Shown: piece after piece, positions 24,638 through 31,775 of the stretch
Position numbering within the stretch: the first letter of the stretch is position 1
Layout of the letters: every line of letters begins with the position of its first letter
Source of the DNA: an uncultured Verrucomicrobiales bacterium
Lineage (GTDB): Bacteria > Verrucomicrobiota > Verrucomicrobiia > Verrucomicrobiales > Akkermansiaceae
DNA: 32,179 bases
Assembly (NCBI GenBank): GCA_937944055.1
Contig: CALDZJ010000101.1
Span: forward strand, 1-32,179
Reading direction: 5' to 3'
The notes under the pieces: generated by a model
Databases searched by the model: none
What the model saw: the letters and a program-made list of their open reading frames with translations, nothing else
What the model was told of the DNA's origin: nothing
Translations under genes and position numbers: made by a program

Positions 24638-25741
24638 ATGAGAAAACTCCTCCTCACCCTCACATCCACCGCCTTCTTGGCATCAAGCGGATTCGCCGCC
24701 GGGCACTCCCACCCTAACCACGGGGAAAAAGCCCAAAAAACAGCAAGCGCGCAAGCCGTCCCAGATCAGATTAAACAACGAGTCGAAGCGGCCGTGAAAC
24801 GGGGGGCCATCACCCGCGACCAAGCCGACCAAAAATACGCCGACATTCAAAAACGCCTCTCAAAAAAGGTGCGTAGAAAAGGACCCCAACACCACACTCA
24901 AAAGCTGCGCCGACAAGCCTTGATGTCAGTCCTTAAACCACTTCTGAACGAAAAGAAAATCGACCAAAAAGACGCCGCCCGCATCATGCGAGCCGCCCTC
25001 AGCCCAAAACCCAGCCAGCCGAAAAAAGCAAGCGCGCAAGCCACCCCCAAGGACCAAAAACCCACTCCCAAGGAACAAAAACCCGCACCTAAGCTAGCGA
25101 AACCCGCAGAGAAAAAGCCCACCAAGGCCCAGATTACCCCACTCGTTGACACCACTGCCTCTAAAGCTCCCGCTCCTAAGCCTGCTAAAAAGAACCCAGC
25201 TCCCGCAGATAAAACAAAAGCCCAAGACGCAAAGAAAGACGCAAAGAAAGACGCTAAAAAAGACAGCAAGAAGAACCCCAAAAAGGGCTGCTGCAAGTCC
25301 TGCGGAGACGGATGCTCATGCGACTCCTGCAAAAAAGGATGTCAGTGCAATAAGGTGAAACAAAAAGCCGATGAACTCAACACCCTGATCCAACAAGCAA
25401 AAGACGAGCTAAAGTCCATCCAAGCCGTCAAAGCTGAACTCCTAAAGTCTCACCAGGCTCACGAAAAAATGCAGCAAAAAGCTCGGGAGACGAAAGCGGC
25501 CCAAGAGGCCAAGATCCAAGCACAGGCTGCGGCACAAGCCGCGGCAAAGGCTCAAGCTGCCGCTGAGGCCCACCGCAAAGAAGCCGCCACCAAGAACCAA
25601 AAGCTTGCACTTCTCCGTAAGGAAGCAGAGCAAAAGGCCCAAGAAGTTCTGAAAAAACACGAGGCCGCTCAAAAGCGCCAACAAGCGATCGAGGCAAAAA
25701 AGAAAATGATGGAAAAAAACCTCCCGAAGAAAGCTGAATAA
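24638..25741 (+). CDS. Secreted Lys/Ala-rich coiled-coil protein with eight-cysteine metallothionein-like cluster
   Basis: I know no named family for the whole 367-residue protein. It has a signal peptide (about 1-21). Two short helical repeats follow (about 42-75, KRGAITRDQADQKYADIQKRL, and about 90-121, NEKKIDQKDAARIMRAAL). Next come a long Lys/Pro/Ala-rich linker (122-216) with four DAKK-type units, a cysteine cluster (218-237) and a C-terminal coiled coil (about 238-360). The cluster is CCxxCxxxCxCxxCxxxCxC, eight cysteines in 20 residues (C218, 219, 222, 226, 228, 231, 235, 237), spaced as in metal-thiolate proteins. HSHPNH near the mature N-terminus could add metal ligands. Export of a cysteine cluster suggests periplasmic metal binding or disulfide cross-linking; both are inference. 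A strong terminator follows. Confidence 0.8.
   Translation: MRKLLLTLTSTAFLASSGFAAGHSHPNHGEKAQKTASAQAVPDQIKQRVEAAVKRGAITRDQADQKYADIQKRLSKKVRRKGPQHHTQKLRRQALMSVLKPLLNEKKIDQKDAARIMRAALSPKPSQPKKASAQATPKDQKPTPKEQKPAPKLAKPAEKKPTKAQITPLVDTTASKAPAPKPAKKNPAPADKTKAQDAKKDAKKDAKKDSKKNPKKGCCKSCGDGCSCDSCKKGCQCNKVKQKADELNTLIQQAKDELKSIQAVKAELLKSHQAHEKMQQKARETKAAQEAKIQAQAAAQAAAKAQAAAEAHRKEAATKNQKLALLRKEAEQKAQEVLKKHEAAQKRQQAIEAKKKMMEKNLPKKAE
25226..25273 (+). repeat. 12-bp tandem repeat encoding Asp-Ala-Lys-Lys
   Basis: Four imperfect in-frame 12-bp units code for DAKK, DAKK, DAKK, DSKK just before the cysteine cluster. It is the kind of run that expands or shrinks by slippage without frame loss. Confidence 0.7.
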
Positions 25742-25769
25742 ACCAGCCCCTCAGAAAGCTCTCAGAAAG

Positions 25770-25800
25770 CCATCTCCGCAAGCGTGGAGATGGTTTTTTT
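25770..25800 (+). terminator. Rho-independent terminator after the cysteine-cluster gene
   Basis: CCATCTCC (25770-25777) and GGAGATGG (25786-25793) form an 8-bp stem with an 8-nt loop, followed by seven T (25794-25800). It touches the stop codon of the convergent N-acyltransferase gene. Confidence 0.88.
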
Positions 25801-26725
25801 ATCCCCTCTTTGTCTCAGACACAAAGCGCGCATACCCCTCTCTCCCCATGTATTTTTTGAGGATCATCTGCGGTGCATCGCGGAGATCGACCAAGACGAT
25901 CGCATCCAAGCAATCGCCAAATTTCGCATCATAAGCGAAGTCTAACAAAGTCGCGTTTAGCTTAAAATACTGACGCAAAAGCACAGGGACCCCCTTCCCA
26001 TCGGATTCCTGACTCGCGACTTGAGCCGAGACTTCCTCGATACTTGTAAGACCCTGACTCCGGTCCTCTGGCTGATTTTTGAAAGGCAAGAGAGCTCGCA
26101 TGGCGTCACTCCATTCCCCATTCGTCTTGGTCCGCCGCAAAAAACGCACAATGAGATCTTGAGAAATAGAAGTATAATCATCACTAATCGTCACCGCCCC
26201 GAAGAGCTTGTGATACCTCGGATAACGAGCCACGAAATGGCCGATTCCCTTCCATAAACCCAGCAAAGAATGCATCGAGCGTTGGTAATCTGGATGGATC
26301 CAAGAGCGGCCTAACTCAAGAGCCGGATCAAGATAATCCATCAAGTTCTGATCACACTCACACAGAGATCCCGTATAGAGCCCCTTAAAACCATGCTCCG
26401 CAAAAACTAAATCCGTGCGCGCGATCCGATAGCCCCCCGCAACCCGATGATTCTCACGATCCCATAAAAAAAGATGCGAATAATAGTCATCATAACGATC
26501 AGTATCTCGCGACTTCCCCACTCCCACCCCCACCGTCCGGAAAGTCAGCTCGCGCAGCCTCCCAATCTCCAAAAGAATCTTAGGAATGGCGGCAGCCTGC
26601 TCCAAATAAACATCAAATGGCCCCTGCTGCGCTAAAGGCTCTGATTTCAAGTTCTGAATCTCCTCTTGCAACTCAGCCGCAGGCATCGCCTCCGCAAGTT
26701 GTTCTAGTGAATTTTCAATCATCAT
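25799..26725 (-). CDS. OlsB/GlsB-like GNAT N-acyltransferase (hemolysin-type Acetyltransf_5)
   Basis: Relatives transfer a 3-hydroxyacyl group from acyl carrier protein to an amino acid (ornithine, glycine), the first step of aminolipid synthesis. The 308-residue protein shows IGRLRELTFRTVGVGVG (about 53-70), YDDYYSHLFLWD, HRVAGGYRIARTD, and the family hallmark LELGRSWIHPDYQR with the following LLGLWKGIGHFVAR. FGAVTISDDYTSISQDLI and a C-terminal part (230-308) complete it. AGGA precedes the two adjacent ATG codons; either may be used. It ends a leftward block that also contains a hemolysin-type PlsC gene, the partner for the second acylation. The acceptor amino acid cannot be read from sequence. 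Confidence 0.82.
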   Translation of the reverse strand: MMIENSLEQLAEAMPAAELQEEIQNLKSEPLAQQGPFDVYLEQAAAIPKILLEIGRLRELTFRTVGVGVGKSRDTDRYDDYYSHLFLWDRENHRVAGGYRIARTDLVFAEHGFKGLYTGSLCECDQNLMDYLDPALELGRSWIHPDYQRSMHSLLGLWKGIGHFVARYPRYHKLFGAVTISDDYTSISQDLIVRFLRRTKTNGEWSDAMRALLPFKNQPEDRSQGLTSIEEVSAQVASQESDGKGVPVLLRQYFKLNATLLDFAYDAKFGDCLDAIVLVDLRDAPQMILKKYMGREGYARFVSETKRG

Positions 26726-26768
26726 AATCCTGTGAAGTTATCGGGGATCTTATCTGTTTTTCTGAAAA

Positions 26769-26790
26769 TGACGTCATTCATAATGAATGA
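26769..26790. promoter_or_regulatory. Two overlapping palindromes upstream of the N-acyltransferase gene
   Basis: TGACGTCA (26769-26776) overlaps a perfect 17-bp palindrome with 8-bp arms, TCATTCAT-A-ATGAATGA (26774-26790). Both lie in the 78-bp gap before the N-acyltransferase gene. They look like a dimer-binding operator; no regulator is identified. Confidence 0.45.
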
Positions 26791-26803
26791 GCAAATCATC
26801 AAT

Positions 26804-27316
26804 CTAATCAATCTTTGCCAACTGGCGATGTCGCAGCGTCGAAGGAGCAATCCCGAAGCCTCTCTCAACCGCGAGCCCTCGCTCCTGACACATCCCCGTC
26901 ATCATCGCAAAGTGATGCACGGTATGACTCACGAGGAACTGTAACTCCCGCCCTAAAGTCGATTGATACCACCCTTGATCACCACCCCCACAGTCCATCT
27001 TCACCAGCACTTCACTCGCCGCATCTCGATCATTTAATTCTAACAAATCATTTTTCAACCCCCGCATCAGCCCGCTCGCATACTCCGTAGAAGTCTCCAA
27101 CTTTTCATCACGCTCGCGATGATCATAATCAATCTTCATCAAGGATAAGCCCCCTAAAAAAGAAGCATAATGATCTAAACAGTGACGCAGATGCTGCCCG
27201 AGAGAGGCGCCAAACACCTTACCACTCTGAGTCGCATAGACTTGGTCATCCATATTCGCCAAAAGGCGCTGTGCTTGATCGAGGAAAAAAATATTTGCGC
27301 GAATGAGACTCTCCAT
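26804..27316 (-). CDS. DinB/YfiT-like putative metalloenzyme
   Basis: DinB-superfamily proteins are four-helix bundles with a metal site; many are thiol transferases, others are unknown. From the ATG at 27316 there are 170 residues. The pattern is typical: an N-terminal helix NIFFLDQAQRLLANMDDQVY, a His-rich helix GASLGQHLRHCLDHYASFL, and a late helix LQFLVSHTVHHFAMM, whose histidines would complete the metal site. The sequence between (DYDHRERDEKLETST) is charged. The frame is open to a TTG at 27346, which would place the start 9 bp after the PlsC-type gene; neither start has a clear SD. It lies between the two acyltransferase genes, an odd placement that hints at a role in the same process. 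Confidence 0.75.
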   Translation of the reverse strand: MESLIRANIFFLDQAQRLLANMDDQVYATQSGKVFGASLGQHLRHCLDHYASFLGGLSLMKIDYDHRERDEKLETSTEYASGLMRGLKNDLLELNDRDAASEVLVKMDCGGGDQGWYQSTLGRELQFLVSHTVHHFAMMTGMCQERGLAVERGFGIAPSTLRHRQLAKID

Positions 27317-27354
27317 TGATTGAAATTTTGCATTAAGAGGACCCAAGGAATGAA

Positions 27355-28203
27355 TTAATTCCCTAAATCATCGAGAGATTCTATACACCTTCTCAACCAA
27401 GGTCCAGCATCACTCCCCATCTCTCGTAATTCTCTCCCGCTGATCACATCACCCGCACGCCCCACAATCTCCTGCCCCCTCATTTTTACAATTGCAGTAG
27501 GAATCAGAGCCGTTCTCACAAAACCCGAAAGTCGCGAAAGGAGATTAACCGCCGCAGGAGGACTTCCGTAAAACCACAGCGGGATCACCGTAGCATCCAT
27601 CCGCTGCAATAGCTTTACAACCTGCTCGTTCCAAACAGGATCACGCATCCGGTCACCACGCCACACCGCCACTCGACCAGCCGGAAAAAGGCCCAGCGCG
27701 CCGCCTTGCTTCACATGCTTTAACATCGCTCGAATGCTTGTCACATTCTCCGCAGCCTGATCCGCCTGCAAAATAGAAACAGGAAAAATAAGCTCTCCTA
27801 AGCCCGGCAAAAGAGCGGTCTCCCGATTCGCCAACGCCTTAAAATCTGGACGGATCCGCGCCATCTCGCCCATCAGAGCCGTAGCATCTGCCCCACCGTG
27901 AGAATGATTACAGACCACCACCACTGGCCCTTTTTGCGGAACCTTTTCTTCCAGCCCGATGAAACGCGTCTTCAGTCCTAGACGGCGGATCACCTCCGCC
28001 ATGAGATTTTGCTCACCAGCCGCCTCCGCGAAAACACGCCGGAGCTTTGGGTAACAAAGCAAGCTCTCTAAACAGCGCGCCAAGCTCTCATGCTTCGCTA
28101 AAAATGGCACATGCCTCCGCACATCTGCAAATTGCTCAGCGGGCTTCTCAGAATTGATCGACTTCAAGGTAATCTTTCTCGCAGTGTTTCCTGATAATAT
28201 CAA
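27355..28203 (-). CDS. Hemolysin-type PlsC acyltransferase (OlsA/GlsA-like)
   Basis: Enzymes of this group add a second, ester-linked acyl chain to lyso-aminolipids or lysophospholipids at the inner membrane. The 282-residue protein has CNHSHGGADA (about 98-107), where the first His and the Asp are five residues apart. I recall the same spacing in hemolysin-type members (NHPxGGxD) rather than the HX4D of ordinary PlsC. The acyl-binding motif LFPAGRVAVWRG (about 174-185) and the PVWNEQVVKLLQRM segment with VIPLWFYGS also fit that group. The open frame begins at a TTG (28203) 56 bp inside the upstream ATP-grasp gene; a later TTG at 28167 is also possible. The N-acyltransferase gene lies two genes downstream. 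Confidence 0.82.
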   Translation of the reverse strand: MILSGNTARKITLKSINSEKPAEQFADVRRHVPFLAKHESLARCLESLLCYPKLRRVFAEAAGEQNLMAEVIRRLGLKTRFIGLEEKVPQKGPVVVVCNHSHGGADATALMGEMARIRPDFKALANRETALLPGLGELIFPVSILQADQAAENVTSIRAMLKHVKQGGALGLFPAGRVAVWRGDRMRDPVWNEQVVKLLQRMDATVIPLWFYGSPPAAVNLLSRLSGFVRTALIPTAIVKMRGQEIVGRAGDVISGRELREMGSDAGPWLRRCIESLDDLGN

Positions 28204-29224
28204 GCAAGTCTCCCGGCTCAGGCGGCCTCACCCCCTTCTCCCGCCAGGCCTCACCAATCTCCGCGGCCTTCTTAAAATGCCCACAGAGATCCTGCATCCC
28301 TCGCCGCCAAGGATAGCCTGGCTGATAAATATGCGCGGGCTCACCCATCACGCCATTTAACTCCAGCACCACGATGTTTCGCCCCGCCTGCAAGTCCTCA
28401 ATCGAGGGCACCTTCACATCATATCTCCCAAAGTTAAATCCCGGAAAACGCGCGCTGAGCTCATCAAAAACCTCCCGCAGTTGCTCCGTCACCAAAGCCC
28501 GCTCATCCGTAAAAACAGCCCCACGTGAATGCGTCCCGATCGGTGCCAGCACGAATTCCTCCCCCTCGTCTAAAACCCTCGTCAACCTGCTCGCATACTT
28601 TTTTAAATAATACCCAGCCATCATCACCGCACGCTCATCCCTTAAAATAAGCCGCTCCAGTGAGCTCTCCCCATCACCGATCACCCTCTGAGGATGCTTT
28701 CCGCAAAGGGAAGCGATTTCCCCCACCTCATCATCCGGGAACTTCGACCAATGCACCCCGAATTCCAATCCTCCGATCATCTCTTGGGCCATAAAGCCCT
28801 CCCCACAAGCCTGTATCCATCGCTTCGCCGCAGCTTCATCTCTCACAATTTCGACCCCCTGTCCACGTTGCCCATAGTCCGGCTTCAGCACGATCGGATA
28901 GCTTAATCCCTCCTTCTCAAGAAAGCCCCTGACCTCTTCAAAAGCGCTCGCTCCACCTCCCGCTACCCGCAGATACCTCGCAATCTTCACTCTCTGGTCC
29001 CCCCCCTGAAAAGCATCCAGAATATCCCCCTTCGCCTCCATCGCCATTCCACTCACCTCCATCGCCGGATTACAATTCGTCCATAAGGTCATCCCGCGCA
29101 GACGAATCCCATGCCACAGGCACGAGACTAAAACCGGCGGATACACCGCCCACAGAGGCCAAAATTCCCAACGCCTCAACCGCTGCCAGCGAGAATAAAT
29201 CAATCGTCTTGTCCGGTCAGTCAT
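28148..29224 (-). CDS. ATP-grasp ligase-like protein with aromatic N-terminal segment
   Basis: ATP-grasp enzymes join a carboxylate to an amine or thiol through an acyl-phosphate; the substrates here are unknown. The 358-residue protein has YPIVLKPDYGQRGQGVEIV (about 109-127) as the first nucleotide-binding part and FMAQEMIGGLEFGVHWSKF. The metal-binding C-terminal part is NFGRYDVKVPS followed by VVLELNGVMGEPAHIYQPGY (acidic and Asn ligands). The N-terminal 65 residues contain the Trp/Tyr-rich WEFWPLWAVYPPVLVSCLWHG and LTLWTNCNPAME, which look membrane-associating. I recall similar openings in other ATP-grasp proteins but know no function. The gene follows the NRDE gene and overlaps the PlsC-type gene, so it is likely part of the same operon. 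Confidence 0.82.
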   Translation of the reverse strand: MTDRTRRLIYSRWQRLRRWEFWPLWAVYPPVLVSCLWHGIRLRGMTLWTNCNPAMEVSGMAMEAKGDILDAFQGGDQRVKIARYLRVAGGGASAFEEVRGFLEKEGLSYPIVLKPDYGQRGQGVEIVRDEAAAKRWIQACGEGFMAQEMIGGLEFGVHWSKFPDDEVGEIASLCGKHPQRVIGDGESSLERLILRDERAVMMAGYYLKKYASRLTRVLDEGEEFVLAPIGTHSRGAVFTDERALVTEQLREVFDELSARFPGFNFGRYDVKVPSIEDLQAGRNIVVLELNGVMGEPAHIYQPGYPWRRGMQDLCGHFKKAAEIGEAWREKGVRPPEPGDLLDIIRKHCEKDYLEVDQF

Positions 29225-29248
29225 CTCAAGTCCGGTCAGTCATCTCAG
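29211..29248. repeat. 19-bp tandem duplication at the NRDE stop / ATP-grasp start
   Basis: GTCCGGTCAGTCATCTCA occurs at 29211-29228 and again at 29230-29247, a 19-bp period. Each copy carries the same ATG on the minus strand. The upstream copy overlaps the NRDE stop (ATGA) but runs only five codons (MTDRT) to a TGA. The downstream copy (29224) starts the ATP-grasp protein. Confidence 0.9.
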
Positions 29249-29923
29249 CGCCATCTCACTCACATGCCGCTCTGGCTCCCCAAGTAAATCCGCCTGCTCA
29301 GCCAAATACTCCCACCTAATTTGATCAGACACCTGCAGCCGTGTCCGGCTCCACGTCTGCGCATCTGGCCGATTCATCCTGACCGTGTAGGCCGATGATT
29401 CCTCCCCCCGCGACTCATGGAGAGCCTCCCCCACCTTGCCCGCCATAAAGCACGCCTTCCGTGCCTCCTTCACCTCCTCGAACCGATAAGAAGATGAGCT
29501 TAAAAAATCTGGCACCTCCCTCGCCACTACGCGGTCCCCGTCCCACTCCCAACAACGATCACCTCCTGGTGAAAACACCACTAAGGTAAATGCCTGATAA
29601 CAGGACAAATCCCCCAACTGAGCCTCCACTTCATCCACTGATCCCGCCGCAGCCAGACTCCACACCAAGCGCCCGCGACTCCGCGCACCCTCAATCTCTC
29701 TCCCCTCAAGCTCCCATTTATTTAACAAACAAACGATCACCCCTCGGTCATTGACCAGCATCCAAGTCCCCGTTCCCTGGGGATCACGAGGACTCAAAAA
29801 AGCGCCACCTCCTGCCTCAAAACGGGCAGGCGGATCCGCCACCGGACGAGTCTTTAACTCATCTCGATTAAAAAACACCTCCAATCCCTGCTCCGGATCA
29901 CGCCTCCAAGTCAGAGTGCACAT
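29240..29923 (-). CDS. NRDE-family (TANGO2-like) protein
   Basis: The family is named for its NRDE motif; the eukaryotic relative TANGO2 has been linked to heme and lipid handling, but the biochemical activity is not settled. The 227-residue protein begins MCTLTWRRDPEQGLEVFFNRDE with the NRDE at 19-22. It continues with FLSPRDPQGTGTWMLVNDRGVIVCLLN, SRGRLVW and FTLVVFSPGG, all as expected. Cys2 directly after the initiator Met would suit an N-terminal nucleophile if Met is removed. It is the first gene of the leftward block and its stop originally overlapped the next start. The 3' end contains the 19-bp duplication. Confidence 0.9.
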   Translation of the reverse strand: MCTLTWRRDPEQGLEVFFNRDELKTRPVADPPARFEAGGGAFLSPRDPQGTGTWMLVNDRGVIVCLLNKWELEGREIEGARSRGRLVWSLAAAGSVDEVEAQLGDLSCYQAFTLVVFSPGGDRCWEWDGDRVVAREVPDFLSSSSYRFEEVKEARKACFMAGKVGEALHESRGEESSAYTVRMNRPDAQTWSRTRLQVSDQIRWEYLAEQADLLGEPERHVSEMALR

Positions 29924-30287
29924 GAACCGCCCTCCCCCATTTTAGCCTGCTCTAAATTCCTAAGGTTCTTGTCCCTCTTTATTTCCATCCTTCGCATCTT
30001 CATCACTTCCGACCGGAAGCGTCATGATTGACTTGCCTCACCCTCCACCTGAGGGCAGTGACTTACTCGCTCAGGTCTCGATCCCTACCATGGGTAAAAT
30101 CCACACCTGTAGGGACACATAGCATCCGATGACAGCAGCTCCGATTAATAATCCTTTCATAGTATTGCTGGTCAGTCTGAGCTCCCAACCGCTCGATTAT
30201 TCCCACAAAAAAATAAAAGGCAACTCGTACGAAAGAAAAAGCCTTTCCCCTCACCCCGCTTTCCTGTTTCCTCACCGCTCTAAAACC
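29924..30287 (+). other. Long spacer before glycyl-tRNA synthetase with several hairpins
   Basis: This 364-bp stretch holds promoters for both divergent genes but I could not fix them. It contains CTTCCG-AC-CGGAAG (30006-30019), CCCTC/GAGGG (30041-30055), the competing CCTGAG/CTCAGG (30048-30053 with 30070-30075) and TCCCTAC/GTAGGGA (30082-30088 with 30109-30115). These could form a structured leader. A 32-codon open frame (30024-30122) with GGAAG upstream may be a leader peptide or chance. I saw no T-box or glycine-riboswitch features. Confidence 0.35.
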
Positions 30288-31691
30288 ATGGCCAACAAAG
30301 ACCAAACCGATACCGCCCGCATGGAAAAAATCGTCTCCCTTTGCAAACGCAAGGGCTTCATTTTTCAATCTGCTGAAATCTACGGCGGCCTAAACGGTTG
30401 CTGGGACTACGGCCCACTCGGAACCGAGGTGAAAAGAAACCTCAAAGAACTCTGGTGGCGCAAAAATGTCCAAGAGCGTGATGACATCCTCGGACTCGAT
30501 GGCTCCATCCTCACCCACAACGCGGTCCTCACCGCATCCGGACACGTCGGCGGATTCTCCGATCCCATGGTCGATTGCAAGGTCTGCAAAGGCCGCTTCC
30601 GTGCGGACTCCTTAGATTCATTGGAATGTAAGCAAAAGCCCTCATGCATTCCTGGCGAAGGCGACAAATGCGAACTCACCGAACCTCGAGCTTTTGAACT
30701 CATGTTCAAAACTCAAATGGGAGCATCTGCCGACGAGAATGATCCAAATTCCGTCGCCTACCTACGCCCAGAAACCGCCCAATCGATCTTCGTTCAAACC
30801 AAGAACGTGATGGACTCCAATCGCGTCAAACTCCCCTTCGGAATCGCACAAATCGGCAAATCGTTCCGTAACGAGATTAACCCACGGAACTTCACCTTCC
30901 GCTCGCGTGAATTCGAGCAAATGGAAATCGAGTATTTCTGCAGACCTGAAGACGGCCTCCGCCTCACCGATGAATGGCTCGCCAACCGCCTCGCCTTCTA
31001 TGACGAGATCGGACTCGATAAAGAAAAACTTCACGTCCTCGACATCCCCGATGGTGAGCGCGCTCACTACTCGCAAAAAACTTACGACATCGAGTATGAC
31101 TTCCCCTTCGGCCAGCAAGAACTTGAAGGCGTCGCCTACCGTGGCAACTACGACCTCAGCAAGCACCAAGAACACTCCGGAAAGCCCCTCGAATACTTCG
31201 ACGAGCAGACAAAAGAAAAGTTCATCCCACACGTCGTCGAGCCCTCTGCCGGTTGCGACCGCACCATCCTCGCCCTCATCTGCGAAGCCTTTGACGAAGA
31301 AGACCTCACCCAAGAAGGCGGCAAGCCAGACATCCGCACCGTCATGCGCTTCAAGCCCGCCATCGCCCCCATCAAGGCCGCCATTCTCCCCCTCCTGAAA
31401 AATAAGCCCGAGCTCGTAGAAAAGGCCAAAGAAGTCAAAAACCTCCTCCAGCCCTTTATGAGCGTCTTCTATGACGAGACCGCAGCCATCGGCCGCCGCT
31501 ACCGCCGCCAAGACGAAATCGGCACCCCCTTCTGCATCGCCATCGACTTCGACACCATCGGCCAAGGCGGAGAAAATAACGACGACACCTCTAAGCAAGA
31601 CAGCGTCACAATCCGCCACCGCGACTCCATGGAACAAGAACGCGTCGCCATCAGCGACCTCCTCCCTTGGCTACTGCAGCGCCTACGATAA
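30288..31691 (+). CDS. glyQS: Glycine--tRNA ligase (alpha-2 type)
   Basis: This class II synthetase charges tRNA-Gly. From the ATG at 30288 it has 467 residues. It begins with RMEKIVSLCKRKGFIFQSAE then YGGLNGCWDYGPLGTEVKRN, and has a cysteine pair CKVC with later cysteines that may bind zinc (about 105-135). Class II motif 2 is visible in FGIAQIGKSFRNEINPRNF with FTFRSREFEQMEIEYF, and motif 3 in VVEPSAGCDRTILALI. The anticodon-binding domain ends in IRHRDSMEQERVAISDL. The open frame extends 53 codons further upstream, but that part is not GlyRS-like. No SD is evident. It is the single-chain dimeric type rather than the GlyQ/GlyS pair. Confidence 0.97.
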   Translation: MANKDQTDTARMEKIVSLCKRKGFIFQSAEIYGGLNGCWDYGPLGTEVKRNLKELWWRKNVQERDDILGLDGSILTHNAVLTASGHVGGFSDPMVDCKVCKGRFRADSLDSLECKQKPSCIPGEGDKCELTEPRAFELMFKTQMGASADENDPNSVAYLRPETAQSIFVQTKNVMDSNRVKLPFGIAQIGKSFRNEINPRNFTFRSREFEQMEIEYFCRPEDGLRLTDEWLANRLAFYDEIGLDKEKLHVLDIPDGERAHYSQKTYDIEYDFPFGQQELEGVAYRGNYDLSKHQEHSGKPLEYFDEQTKEKFIPHVVEPSAGCDRTILALICEAFDEEDLTQEGGKPDIRTVMRFKPAIAPIKAAILPLLKNKPELVEKAKEVKNLLQPFMSVFYDETAAIGRRYRRQDEIGTPFCIAIDFDTIGQGGENNDDTSKQDSVTIRHRDSMEQERVAISDLLPWLLQRLR

Positions 31692-31714
31692 ACCAAAATT
31701 TCCCCAACAATCCC

Positions 31715-31748
31715 AAAAAGCCCCATGCCTCGGCACGGGGCTTTTTTT
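31715..31748 (+). terminator. Strong terminator after glycyl-tRNA synthetase
   Basis: AAAAAGCCCC (31715-31724) pairs with GGGGCTTTTT (31737-31746), with an inner TGCC-TC-GGCA hairpin continuing the stem, then a T-run to 31748. The A and T arms make it likely bidirectional. Confidence 0.92.
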
Positions 31749-31775
31749 AATCTCCCGGACTGCTAACTTCCCTCC

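Noticed and set aside
24898..25332. 144-codon frame antisense to the cysteine-cluster gene
   Set aside because: Phe/Ala/Gly-rich low-complexity shadow of the Lys/Ala-rich sense frame.
30070..30115. tRNA-like T-arm (CTCGATCCC) upstream of glyQS
   Set aside because: The flanks do not pair as a T-stem and no acceptor or anticodon stem could be built.
30129..30287. 53-residue N-terminal extension of glycyl-tRNA synthetase
   Set aside because: It starts without a ribosome site, has no family similarity, and the ATG at 30288 gives the standard N-terminus.
30762..31637. A 291-codon open frame antisense to glycyl-tRNA synthetase
   Set aside because: It is a codon-bias shadow: composition is dominated by D, E, V, A and G and it lies wholly inside a secure gene; no domain motif is visible.
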